Origin: Victivallaceae bacterium
Lineage (GTDB): Bacteria; Verrucomicrobiota; Lentisphaeria; Victivallales; Victivallaceae
Direction of reading: 5' to 3'
Assembly: GCA_021647315.1 (NCBI GenBank)
Contig: JAKIUY010000005.1
Location: 1-64,000 of the forward strand
Length of the DNA stretch: 64,000 nt
Part shown: piece after piece, positions 27,217-35,761 of the stretch
Position numbering within the stretch: the stretch's first letter is position 1
How the letters are laid out: the number at the start of each line of letters is the position of its first letter
Position numbers and translations under genes: made by a program
The notes under the pieces: model-generated
Told to the model about the DNA's origin: nothing
What the model saw: only the letters and a program-made list of their open reading frames with translations
The model's database searches: none

Positions 27217-28632
27217 TTACCTGCAAGCAGGAACCTTAACCAGTTGCTGCATTAAATTTTTAATTGATGGTGCAGAGTTCAGGTTCAAAACTGTTTCGAT
27301 GATGTTTTCAGCTTGGAGATGTTTTTTCAATCCTGAAAACGTTACGCATTCCTTAAACTTCCCAACCGCATTTTCAAGGGTACTCAGTGCAGGATTAAAC
27401 GTTTGCCATGGACATTGGGCACTTTGCAGTTTTCGACCGTTTTTTGTATGAACAATTATCCCCTGATACATAGATGAGTATCCCGGAAAATCTGCTGGGC
27501 ATGCGATTTTTTCCGGCAGTCCATCAGGTTCCTTTGTGAATGAAATTTTTTTACTGAACTCCAGAACCGCTTGATCTTCGCCTATCTTTTCGTCAGTGTA
27601 ATCTTCAAGTTTTGCCGGTCCATTGACAAAAGTATGCGCAACAGCCCAGATCACGCTGAACTGGGCATCCACCTGTGGGTTTTTGCCCGGCTTGAACGGC
27701 TTGCTGACGAAACCGCCGGGGCCGCAATTGAATATTTCAATTTTTTCAATTTCATCGCAATGCAGGTATTCTGCATTCATCAGACGTTCGGCGGCAATCT
27801 GGACGTTATGACAGGCTCCGCAGGATGGATATTTTTTCATGGAAACTTTGTCTATTTGCAAGTTATATAAATCAAGCTTGAATTCTTCTGGTCTGAAAAT
27901 ATCATCATTAAGATAAGTCCGGCAATACCCTGCTTCGCCTTCAAAAGTTCTGGTGGGTCCGGTAATACCCCGTTTCGCCAACTCAAAAGCCCAGACTGCC
28001 GAGCGTCCTGCGAATGACGGTTGAATGCGTTTCGCCAAAGTCATATCAAGAAGTGCCTGCCGGTTTCCTGAGATTTGAGTGTAATTAATGCCCATAGCGT
28101 TAACAGTTGCTTCAACTGTCATTTTGAATAAACGGGCTGCACTGATGATTGCTCCGAATCCATTAAGCATTGAACTCGGCAGCAATGCCATCGCAGGATT
28201 CCGCCTATGTTGGGCAATGCCCAATTGCCCAGCAATTTCAATGCCCATGATTAATGAGCTCAAGCAGTCCATACCGGATGCAGCTGTTTTTTCTGCAACG
28301 CCAAGTACGACCGGAACAATGGTAGAAGTAAGATGCAGGGTTCCCGGCAAATAAACATCATCAAAATCAAGTGCATGAATCATGGCACCGTTTAGGAAAA
28401 CGGCGTTGGGCAAAGGTACTTTCCCGCCTGAAATGAATAAGCTCGCTTCTGCCTTGCCGCCCCAGTCACAAATTTGTTCTTGGAGTGCATGAATTCCCGG
28501 CATATTATGACCGGCAATGGCGCAACCGAGAGCATCAAGCAATAATATTTTGGCTTTATCATATGACTTATCTGGGATGCTATCTGCAATAACACTTAAC
28601 CCCATTTGAGATAATTTTTGAGAAATTGTCAT
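27217..28632 (-). CDS. MmgE/PrpD-family protein
   Basis: 471 aa, cytoplasmic. Family blocks: LLLDALGCAIAG (residues ~30-41), FLNGAMIHALDFDDVYLPG (~78-96), HLTSTIVPVVLG, a central helical GMNYTQISG-like segment and KKYPSCGACHNVQIAAERL (~265-285). The family includes 2-methylcitrate dehydratase (PrpD), itaconate/aconitate-type enzymes and many uncharacterised dehydratases or isomerases. Its ATG overlaps the stop of the upstream lyase by 4 bp (ATGA). No 2-methylcitrate genes are nearby, so a propionate role is not indicated; a dehydration or isomerisation step in organic-acid catabolism is inferred. Confidence 0.88.
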   Translation of the reverse strand: MTISQKLSQMGLSVIADSIPDKSYDKAKILLLDALGCAIAGHNMPGIHALQEQICDWGGKAEASLFISGGKVPLPNAVFLNGAMIHALDFDDVYLPGTLHLTSTIVPVVLGVAEKTAASGMDCLSSLIMGIEIAGQLGIAQHRRNPAMALLPSSMLNGFGAIISAARLFKMTVEATVNAMGINYTQISGNRQALLDMTLAKRIQPSFAGRSAVWAFELAKRGITGPTRTFEGEAGYCRTYLNDDIFRPEEFKLDLYNLQIDKVSMKKYPSCGACHNVQIAAERLMNAEYLHCDEIEKIEIFNCGPGGFVSKPFKPGKNPQVDAQFSVIWAVAHTFVNGPAKLEDYTDEKIGEDQAVLEFSKKISFTKEPDGLPEKIACPADFPGYSSMYQGIIVHTKNGRKLQSAQCPWQTFNPALSTLENAVGKFKECVTFSGLKKHLQAENIIETVLNLNSAPSIKNLMQQLVKVPACR

Positions 28633-30146
28633 TTAAATACCGCATTTTTTGTAATATCGGTAAGTTTTTCAACGCTCTGTTTAACTTTGTTTTTTCTGAT
28701 CGTATGGCGTTGCGCTGCGGCATCAAGCCAGCCTTGCCGCTTAATCAATAAACGTCTGTTTTCCGCTGGTGCCGTACCGCCAAGCTGGTCATGTTTTTTT
28801 ATAAACTCTTCAGGATCCAAACATATCTGTAGAGTCGCGGTGTCAATATTCGGTTTATTCACATCAAGAAATACAGCAGCGTCATCCAGCATAGCTCCAG
28901 TGCATTGATAACTTTTCAACCCCTGCATGCGGGCATCGCGAACCATTGTCGCGACAATACTATGGGCGAGACGTCCACCATAACCGCGCTCCTGGATAAG
29001 ATATGTCGCCACTTCAGTGGCACAACTGTAACCAGCTTTGACCATTTTCAGCATACGATCTTTTTGTAAGATCGTATGGTTGAGCATGCTAGTAAATAAG
29101 GTTATAGATTCCTGACTGTCAATCATCGCTTCTATTGCATAACCGGGCAATTGCGCGGCCTGCAGTACATCACCATGAAGCTCACTTTTCAACTGTAGCA
29201 TACTTTTGACTGTTTCACCCATAACATCGGCTGCTTTTATCCGCACCCGCTCATAATTAGAGCCAGAATCACATTTCTGCGGCATGTATGAACTGACCCC
29301 GCACATGGAAGGATGAGTTCGTATCATATCAAGTTCATCTAATGCCCAAATATTATGGGTTATGGAATAACGGCTAAGGTGAATTCCCATATTTGATAAC
29401 GCAAACATGATAGCCATGGAATGATCCTGCGAAGCTTCGCAATCATAAGTCGGTTCCACTACTCCATCCATCCCTAATAAATCAGCCATTAATTCACGAT
29501 CAACTTTCCAAGTAGTACCTGAACAGGAACCGCAGCCACCTGAATTTAAGTTGGTAAATCGATAGGCCATTTCAAGTTGTTCCAAACTGCGAAAAATTCC
29601 ATCAAAAACAGAAATCATAAAATGCGCATAAGTAATGGGTTGACCATGGTTCATATGCGTATGACCAATCATGATTGTCTCAAGATTTTCCATTGCAAGC
29701 TTATGAACGACATTGAGCAACTTGAAGGTATCATCAAAAACATCAAGCAATTTATCTCTTAACTTCATTCGAGTCATTGGTTCCTGCAAAGTTCTACCAA
29801 AATTAACCGTACTGGCTAAATCCATCTCTCCAGCAAAAACTTTAAACAGCCGTTCCTCTCCAGAAACTCCACTATTATCATCCCAGATTTGATTTAAGCC
29901 TCTGAAAAGTGTTGTCGCTTTCGCTGAATCAATTGCTCCACCACGCAACAGACAGGCAACCCAAGCAACATCAACCTGTGTAGACCAAGGCTGAGTGCCG
30001 CCCATGCGTTGCCGTTCACTATTGGCTTTGCGGGTGGCACCAAACATTTCCGGTGACATTTCACAGCCCAGCGCATGAAACCTGTGGTTTGTCTGTTTGG
30101 CAAAATGTTCATCTACAAATTTATTCATACCTTTGAAATCACGCAT
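28629..30146 (-). CDS. Fumarase/aspartase-superfamily lyase (argininosuccinate-lyase-like) with atypical signature
   Basis: 505 aa; AAGGTTTTTTTTA precedes the ATG. The three conserved regions of the superfamily are present: region 1 near GGTQPWST, region 2 IGHTHMNHGQPITYAHF (catalytic His, as in the T-x-x-Q-x-A-q segment), and region 3 GVSSYMPQKCDSGSN. Region 3 normally reads GSSxMPxKxNP; here the Asn-Pro is replaced by DSGS, so the mobile loop is unusual. The superfamily does beta-elimination releasing fumarate. A role in cleaving an N- or O-substituted succinate is inferred; arginine synthesis is unlikely given the MmgE/PrpD and TauE partners. It lies 48 bp downstream of paralogue D. Confidence 0.82.
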   Translation of the reverse strand: MRDFKGMNKFVDEHFAKQTNHRFHALGCEMSPEMFGATRKANSERQRMGGTQPWSTQVDVAWVACLLRGGAIDSAKATTLFRGLNQIWDDNSGVSGEERLFKVFAGEMDLASTVNFGRTLQEPMTRMKLRDKLLDVFDDTFKLLNVVHKLAMENLETIMIGHTHMNHGQPITYAHFMISVFDGIFRSLEQLEMAYRFTNLNSGGCGSCSGTTWKVDRELMADLLGMDGVVEPTYDCEASQDHSMAIMFALSNMGIHLSRYSITHNIWALDELDMIRTHPSMCGVSSYMPQKCDSGSNYERVRIKAADVMGETVKSMLQLKSELHGDVLQAAQLPGYAIEAMIDSQESITLFTSMLNHTILQKDRMLKMVKAGYSCATEVATYLIQERGYGGRLAHSIVATMVRDARMQGLKSYQCTGAMLDDAAVFLDVNKPNIDTATLQICLDPEEFIKKHDQLGGTAPAENRRLLIKRQGWLDAAAQRHTIRKNKVKQSVEKLTDITKNAVFK

Positions 30147-30194
30147 TAAAAAAAACCTTAGTTATAATGTTTGCATCCTCAACTTACCTGCTAC

Positions 30195-33100
30195 TCAAAG
30201 TATAAATTTCCGTGTTCCAACATAATATAGAGCAGTATCAGTATTTTTTTCTATCGGCTGAAATTCATTGATGATTATTTTATTGCCCACTATTTTTCCG
30301 CCTGATGTTTTACGGGCTAAATCCCATACTTTGCCTGCCGGTGCTTCAGGTAAGGTTAGAGTCAGAGAACCGAAACTCGGGTTTTTAGAATAATCTGACA
30401 ATAAAATTATGTAGCTGCCGCCGGATTCAAGAACTGTAGCACTTACTGACGGCTGATCACATTTAACCCCCTTGACCGGTTTACTATTCCAGATCAAATC
30501 AGCAACCGGCACCACTGATTCCATAGCTTTAGCAAAATAGTACATGTCCGAGCCTTCGAACTTGGTAAAATCAAACCAGTAAGTACCGCGCAGACCGGAG
30601 CCGAAGGTCTCTAAGACATAATTATAAACCCATTCCGTCGGATACTCCCTTGATTCGCCTTTTATGATATATCCGGCCGTCAGCCAGGGGATAATATTTC
30701 CATCAACCAGATAACTTCTTAACTTGCGCATTTTACGTCCGTAGCTGCCGGCATTGCCGGATGAATACCTGACCGGATGGGCAAAATCCACGCCCTGTTT
30801 AGACATTTTATCGAAATTAAATATCTCGGAATAGACAAATTCGCCCGGTTCAGTATGATAAGTTCCCAAATATGGAGCTGGACGTTTTTCAGCCCGGCTC
30901 ATGTTCAAGAGTGCTTTTTTAATATCAGCCATAATTTCGGTTCCCATGCTCTTCAAAGCCGCTTTGGGTAATTTGCCGCTTTGCTTAAAATAGGCCTGAC
31001 AGCGACTGCATTGACCGGTTTTGCCTTGAAAAGCACCTGTATGAAAAGATTCAATATCAAGATTATAAATTTCTGCATTGATTGCTCGGCCGAACTCTAC
31101 AAGTCGTTTGATCTCCTCACGATACAGTGGACCGCGATAAGCGGGGCAGCGATCGCCGCGGATTTTTGACGGTTTACCGGTTGCGGGATCTACAGAACGA
31201 GATTTAACGTTAGCCAGATTCAAAAAAGTGTTTTCAGTCTGCATAATTTTCATTCCGGCACGGCGGCATTTATTTAAAAATTGTTTTATTTTTTCGAAAT
31301 CCACCACTTTATCAAATTGACGGTGAGCTTGAACCGTATTAAAGCCCAGTTTTGGGTAACTGGATAAAAAATCAGGCCAGGCCATCGCGTATTTCACATG
31401 CATCCAGGCAATGGAGGTGATAAGTTTATTCGGCATCCCCGGAGTCGGAAACTTGCGGGTGATCAGCTTAATATTTTCCAGCGGCTGCGTTTCAGTATCA
31501 CTGACCGATTGGTAATAGATTTTACTGACGGTCTTATCCGCCAGCGATGAACGCATATAGAGCGGGCCGACAACGGAGGTTGCGTCGCGATGAATTTTAA
31601 CCGGCGTTATTTTATAACGGATATATGGTTGACCTTGATGCTTTACCTGTTTTAAAACTTTAAAATCATAGACCGCGGCTCCGCCGCCGGTCTGTTTTTT
31701 TGTCGGCAGGCGACCGACATAGAGCAATTCAACCCCTTTGGGCAGGTCAACGATATGATAAGTTTTACTTTGTATAACTTCACGTCCAGGTGCCAGACAG
31801 ATAAACCAGTTGGGCACCACCAGATTATTGGCGACAAACATATAATCTCTGATTTTCAGCATGGCGGTAGATTGCCCGGACGGTCTTTCATTAAGTTTCC
31901 ATTTTCTTCGCCTGACGACAACTTGCCGCCGCTGCTTTTGAGTATAAACCGGTTTTGGGAAACCGGTTACAGTATTAAACAGTTTTATATTGTGAAAGCC
32001 GCGGCCGTACTCGTCGGGCTTCAATGCTCCCCAGGTACTCCATTTTTTCTTTTTATCTTCAACTGTCTGATTCGTCCGGCAGACATTAAGATACCAGGAT
32101 CCGGAACTGTTCGGCTTGACCATTAACTCACTATAGGGAATGGCTATTTCCGCCGTCCAGACATTTTTGCCAATATTGACGGCAGACTGCCATTTCAGGC
32201 GAAAATCCGCCCGTTTATTGTTGCCGAACTGGGTTGCCAACTGCTGAAACTGGAAATTGCCGGCGGTAAGTGCCAGCTGAATATAATGATCACCGCTGAT
32301 GTCCGGGTCAATAAACAGTTCAATTGAATCATCACTGGAAGCCATATCCCCCGCCTGGTGTCGCGGAGCCACCAGTTTTTTAATATTCGGCTCAAAACAG
32401 CGGATGGCAAAATAGACCTTGTCCTTACCGGCAGAGATAGCGAACTCAGTCTGCGGCGCGGCGGTTTTACCCTGGTTAAAATAGACAAAATCACTGAAAA
32501 AGTCGGCCTGCTGCCAGACTGCGTCATCAAGTTTACCGTCAATCTTGGGTGCTCCGAGATTTTTCACGGTGAAAACACCTGCAATATCATCAGATATTTC
32601 AGGGATCTCAAGTCTGACATTACGAATACTGCCAGGAAAACTTTGCCCATTGAACAGGTAGCCGCCAATCATCAGATTACCGGCCGGGGCTAATTGACTT
32701 TTTTTCAGCTTCATACTGCCGACAATCTGGTCATCAACTGTCACCGTCAACAGTACACCATTATAGAGCACCGTTATCCGGCTCCATTTATTTAACGGTA
32801 ATTTTTTCTTCAGTTTGCATTCCAGCCGATATTTCTTCACCCCATCGGCAAAATCAAAAAGCAGTTTCCTGCCGCCAGGCCAATAATAAATCAAGAACCC
32901 CCCCTTTTGCTTAGACATTGCTTTACTTGACAGAATATAACCGGCCTCTTTATTATCATTTGGTTTAACCTCCGCAATTATCTTGAAGAAGGGACCGAAC
33001 AGTAATTTACCGCCACCGGTAACTTTGATTTTACCGCCTTTTCTACCGCCTTTAAACTGCATTTCCTGACCGACCCAGGTCGGTTCATTACCGGCAACTT

Positions 33101-33272
33101 CAACAAATCCACCATTGATGCCGCCAGCTTCAGCCTTGACTATTTTACCGCTGCCTTCATTCAACGGCCAATAACCGACAACGCGGCCAGTAGCTCCAAG
33201 CACATTAGCAGCAAAAAAACTACTTAAGCCAAACACGAATAAAGCCAACAACATCAAACCATTTTTCTTCAT
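30195..33272 (-). CDS. Secreted LamG + CBM9 + TIM-barrel-like putative glycoside hydrolase (paralogue D)
   Basis: 1025 aa from the ATG at 33272 (AAGGGAAATTATT upstream); the longer frame to 33296 is rejected. The closest relative is paralogue B, with the same layout: signal peptide to ~34, LamG ~35-235, CBM9-like ~240-440, barrel ~600-965. DIE (Glu741), CSRC, YHTEPGEFVYSE, HPVRYSS, PWLTAGYI and EGSDMYYFAKAM are conserved. It is third in the second pseudopilin-PHP-hydrolase cassette. The lyase, MmgE/PrpD and TauE genes follow closely, so secreted depolymerisation may be linked to catabolism of the released acid. A 3' fragment of this gene is found at 35445-35736. Confidence 0.8.
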   Translation of the reverse strand: MKKNGLMLLALFVFGLSSFFAANVLGATGRVVGYWPLNEGSGKIVKAEAGGINGGFVEVAGNEPTWVGQEMQFKGGRKGGKIKVTGGGKLLFGPFFKIIAEVKPNDNKEAGYILSSKAMSKQKGGFLIYYWPGGRKLLFDFADGVKKYRLECKLKKKLPLNKWSRITVLYNGVLLTVTVDDQIVGSMKLKKSQLAPAGNLMIGGYLFNGQSFPGSIRNVRLEIPEISDDIAGVFTVKNLGAPKIDGKLDDAVWQQADFFSDFVYFNQGKTAAPQTEFAISAGKDKVYFAIRCFEPNIKKLVAPRHQAGDMASSDDSIELFIDPDISGDHYIQLALTAGNFQFQQLATQFGNNKRADFRLKWQSAVNIGKNVWTAEIAIPYSELMVKPNSSGSWYLNVCRTNQTVEDKKKKWSTWGALKPDEYGRGFHNIKLFNTVTGFPKPVYTQKQRRQVVVRRRKWKLNERPSGQSTAMLKIRDYMFVANNLVVPNWFICLAPGREVIQSKTYHIVDLPKGVELLYVGRLPTKKQTGGGAAVYDFKVLKQVKHQGQPYIRYKITPVKIHRDATSVVGPLYMRSSLADKTVSKIYYQSVSDTETQPLENIKLITRKFPTPGMPNKLITSIAWMHVKYAMAWPDFLSSYPKLGFNTVQAHRQFDKVVDFEKIKQFLNKCRRAGMKIMQTENTFLNLANVKSRSVDPATGKPSKIRGDRCPAYRGPLYREEIKRLVEFGRAINAEIYNLDIESFHTGAFQGKTGQCSRCQAYFKQSGKLPKAALKSMGTEIMADIKKALLNMSRAEKRPAPYLGTYHTEPGEFVYSEIFNFDKMSKQGVDFAHPVRYSSGNAGSYGRKMRKLRSYLVDGNIIPWLTAGYIIKGESREYPTEWVYNYVLETFGSGLRGTYWFDFTKFEGSDMYYFAKAMESVVPVADLIWNSKPVKGVKCDQPSVSATVLESGGSYIILLSDYSKNPSFGSLTLTLPEAPAGKVWDLARKTSGGKIVGNKIIINEFQPIEKNTDTALYYVGTRKFIL

Positions 33273-33302
33273 AATAATTTCCCTTGTTTTAATCAATAAA
33301 AA

Positions 33303-33371
33303 TAATGACAGAATAATTTTGGACAGAATAATTATAAAAAAATGGTTCTGTCCAAAATGATTCTGTCATAA
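33303..33371. repeat. ATCATTCTG-type dispersed repeat, copy 3
   Basis: Looser copy containing GACAGAATAATTTTGGACAG and AATGATTCTGTCAT, in the same position in cassette 2 as 19208-19256 in cassette 1. Confidence 0.55.
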
Positions 33372-33383
33372 AAGCCTTTTCTC

Positions 33384-34157
33384 TTATCCAGCGGCCAACC
33401 ATTGACGTTTGGCGAACAATTCACGTGTCACAATCAGTAAATCCTTAATACCGGCGGCTGAAATTATTCGTTCACACCATTTTATATTACCGACTCCGCA
33501 ACATGAATGGGCATCCGAGCCGACTGAAAATCTGACCGCATGTTCCTTGAAAATATTGATAATATGCAGATATTCGGCGGTAACCTGTTCAACTGACAGT
33601 TCCGGGAACCAGAATGTCATAGTATTCATGATCTCGAATACCGTACCGGTTTTGGCAAAAGCTACCGCGATATCATGCAGCATGCGGTCAGGAAAATCGC
33701 CAGGCGTAAGCGGAATAGGGATTCTGCCGAAATTAAAGGGGTGCGCGACAATATCAACTAATGGATTTTCGCAGAGGCTGATCATTGCACGCTTGATATC
33801 ATGCAACAGTTGCTTCTTAGTTGTGCAGTTTTTGGCAATTCTGTCGGTATGATAGCCAAAATCAACCAGCAGGATATCCAGTTTAGCACGTATTTCAGCA
33901 TCGACAGAAATATCCCCTTCAGGATTAAGAATACACCCTTCTCCACCAACTAACATCAACAGATCATCTTTATAGCTGTCTACCGCCTGCCGGTATTCAT
34001 CAAGCCAGCCAAGTTCACTGCCGGGAAAAATATGATCCGTCAGCGCAATGCAATCCAAGCCGTTTGAGACCGCAGCACGCACCACATCTTCTAATGGCGA
34101 CTTCCCGTCGGAAAAGGTTGTATGCATATGCAAGTCATAATTTATTGTTTTATTCAT
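33384..34157 (-). CDS. PHP-domain phosphoesterase-like protein (cassette 2)
   Basis: 257 aa, the same length as the cassette 1 copy, with only scattered substitutions. All PHP ligands are retained: YDLHMHTTFSDG, IALTDHIFPG, VGGEGC, IVAHPFNFG and VGSDAHSCCGVG. It starts 12 bp after the pseudopilin stop and is followed by paralogue D. Retention of the complete active site in both copies indicates selection on both. Cytoplasmic; substrate unknown. Confidence 0.85.
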   Translation of the reverse strand: MNKTINYDLHMHTTFSDGKSPLEDVVRAAVSNGLDCIALTDHIFPGSELGWLDEYRQAVDSYKDDLLMLVGGEGCILNPEGDISVDAEIRAKLDILLVDFGYHTDRIAKNCTTKKQLLHDIKRAMISLCENPLVDIVAHPFNFGRIPIPLTPGDFPDRMLHDIAVAFAKTGTVFEIMNTMTFWFPELSVEQVTAEYLHIINIFKEHAVRFSVGSDAHSCCGVGNIKWCERIISAAGIKDLLIVTRELFAKRQWLAAG

Positions 34158-34169
34158 AACAGTACTTTA

Positions 34170-34883
34170 TTAGATACCAGTAAACTCTTTTTTAGTGACT
34201 GCTGTCCGTTTTTTTGCTTTTACATGCAAATCCGTGTACAATAAGTTGGCACTACCGCTCGCCAGTTTACTATCCGGGTGAGGTGTTTTCAATGCTGCCG
34301 CCTGCCCCGGTGCTTCAAGTCCAGGATTATAGAAACGTTGAAAATAGTTTGAAAAAGCCGCTGTTACAAGACTTCTACTTGAGGCATCTGCCATAATCAC
34401 CGAACCGTTGGGAATATGATTAAACTTCTTGGGCACCCCAGTCACTCCGTTGCCGGAAAATAGAGTATTAAGACCATAATTAATTTGACCATAAACTGAA
34501 TAGTTATCAAGGTTCGATGGACAATCCAGAATATTACCTTGCTTAGTTTTTATTTTCATCTGATATTTCAAATATGCAAACCAGTATCTCCCATTACCAC
34601 TAGTGTTAGCACTTAAATATTCCTGTTTGATTAAATAATTATCATTATCAATAGAATAGATACCGAGTTGAATACCAAGCTGTTTCAAATTACTCATACA
34701 ACTGATCTTCTTCGCCGTCTCCCTAGCCTGATTCAACGCCGGCAACAACATACTGGCGAGGATCGCGATAATCGCGATCACCACGAGGAGCTCGATAAGG
34801 GTGAATTTAAGTTTGATTTTTAATTTGTGAGTGATGATTTCCAGTGCAGTTCCGACATTTTGCTCGCTGTTATTTGCTTTCAT
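34170..34883 (-). CDS. Pseudopilin (prepilin-type, DUF1559-like), cassette 2
   Basis: 237 aa from the ATG at 34883 with AGGAGAAGTAGAA upstream. The frame runs open to 35027, but only because a MITE-like insertion extended it. It has the same prepilin leader ([19 protein letters not shown]) as the cassette 1 copy, and the first ~120 residues differ from that copy at only one position. Divergence rises towards the C-terminus, where the [20 protein letters not shown] block is still present. The promoter at 35173-35224 is now ~130 bp further from the gene because of the insertion. Confidence 0.9.
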   Translation of the reverse strand: MKANNSEQNVGTALEIITHKLKIKLKFTLIELLVVIAIIAILASMLLPALNQARETAKKISCMSNLKQLGIQLGIYSIDNDNYLIKQEYLSANTSGNGRYWFAYLKYQMKIKTKQGNILDCPSNLDNYSVYGQINYGLNTLFSGNGVTGVPKKFNHIPNGSVIMADASSRSLVTAAFSNYFQRFYNPGLEAPGQAAALKTPHPDSKLASGSANLLYTDLHVKAKKRTAVTKKEFTGI

Positions 34884-35007
34884 TTCTACTTCTCCTGTTT
34901 GGGGTTGTTTGGTTAATTTTGTTTCATATAAATTAAAAATTCTATTTTCAGCTTTGAGTCTTGAGCCGAATAGGTCATATACGCTGCCCTCCTTTGTCAT
35001 ATTTTGA

Positions 35008-35139
35008 TAGAGACGTGCGAAATGCATAAAACCTGTCGGAGTTCACAGCTTCAGCGTCTCTTTTTGAGCGTATTGATTGCACGCTGAAGCTGTGAACTCC
35101 GACAAAAACGCATAATAAGTAGCATTTCGCACGAGTCTA
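35008..35139. mobile_element. 132-bp MITE-like insertion with target-site duplication
   Basis: The ends are inverted repeats of 18 bp with two mismatches (TAGAGACGTGCGAAATGC and, reversed, TAGACTCGTGCGAAATGC). The interior holds a second perfect inverted repeat (TGTCGGAGTTCACAGCTTCA plus GCGT, and its complement). It is flanked by a 9-bp direct repeat ATATTTTGA (34999-35007 and 35140-35148). The paralogous leader at 20980-20988 has the single empty site. No ORF, so it must be mobilised in trans. Confidence 0.9.
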
Positions 35140-35172
35140 ATATTTTGACGTTGTTAGATATTACAAAACAAC

Positions 35173-35224
35173 TGACTCATTGACTCAACATTTACATTAT
35201 ATCATATTCCCAATGATTTGTCAA
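35173..35224 (-). promoter_or_regulatory. Promoter/operator of cassette 2
   Basis: Minus strand: -35 TTGACA (35219-35224), 17-nt spacer, -10 TATAAT (35196-35201), operator TGACTCATTGACTCAA (35173-35188). The MITE-like element lies between this promoter and its gene, so the leader RNA carries the element's hairpins. Confidence 0.85.
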
Positions 35225-35263
35225 GTCTTTTTATAAAATTACCTTTAAATTTTCAACTAGCAT

Positions 35264-35418
35264 TTAAAAGAAAATATATTTTATACCAAGAACCAGTAAT
35301 AGTGCCGTTATTATACGCTACAACTGTTTTTCTGGAATTTTATTCATAACTTTCAATCCGATATATGCTCCGCTAACTACAGCCAGCATTCCTGATGTTC
35401 CAACCATAAACATTTTTT
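35264..35418 (-). pseudogene. 3' fragment of a TauE/SafE gene
   Basis: About 150 bp matching 26461-26610 with few changes, including the KYIFF-stop end of the transporter. No start or upstream part. It is joined to a short segment also found at 1861-1892. Confidence 0.85.
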
Positions 35419-35419
35419 T

Positions 35420-35451
35420 CGCACTAAAGTTAACTTGTTGACCAATAAAAT
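35420..35451 (+). repeat. Short segment shared with 1861-1892
   Basis: 32 bp (CGCACTAAAG...ACCAATAAAAT) with one difference from 1861-1892. It sits at the junction between two gene fragments; its end AATAAAAT is also present in the next fragment's parent gene, so the joint has 8 bp of microhomology. Confidence 0.75.
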
Positions 35452-35736
35452 TATGTAGCGACCGCCGGATTCAAGAACTGTAGCACTTATTGACGGCTGA
35501 TCACATTTAACCCCCTTGACCGGTTTACTATTCCAGATAAAATCAGCAACCGGCACCACTGATTCCATTGCTTTAGCAAAATAGTACATGTCCGAGCCTT
35601 CGAACTTGGTAAAATCAAACAAGTAAGTACCGCGCAGACCGGAGCCGAAGGTCTCTAAGACATAATTCCGTCGAATAATCCCTTGATTCGCCTTTTATGA
35701 TATATCCAGCAGTCAGCCAGGGGATAATATTTCCCT
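35445..35736 (-). pseudogene. 3' internal fragment of a LamG/CBM9/TIM-barrel gene
   Basis: Matches 30404-30690 of paralogue D closely (FDFTKFEGSDMYYFAKAMES is readable) but has a ~10-bp deletion near 35665 and no ends. It is a decayed piece, not a gene. Confidence 0.88.
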
Positions 35737-35761
35737 TATTTAGTTTCCGTTCAGGCACTAT

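Noticed and set aside
34884-35027. Upstream in-frame start of the cassette 2 pseudopilin
   Set aside because: The extension begins inside the MITE-like insertion; the good ribosome-binding site is at 34883.
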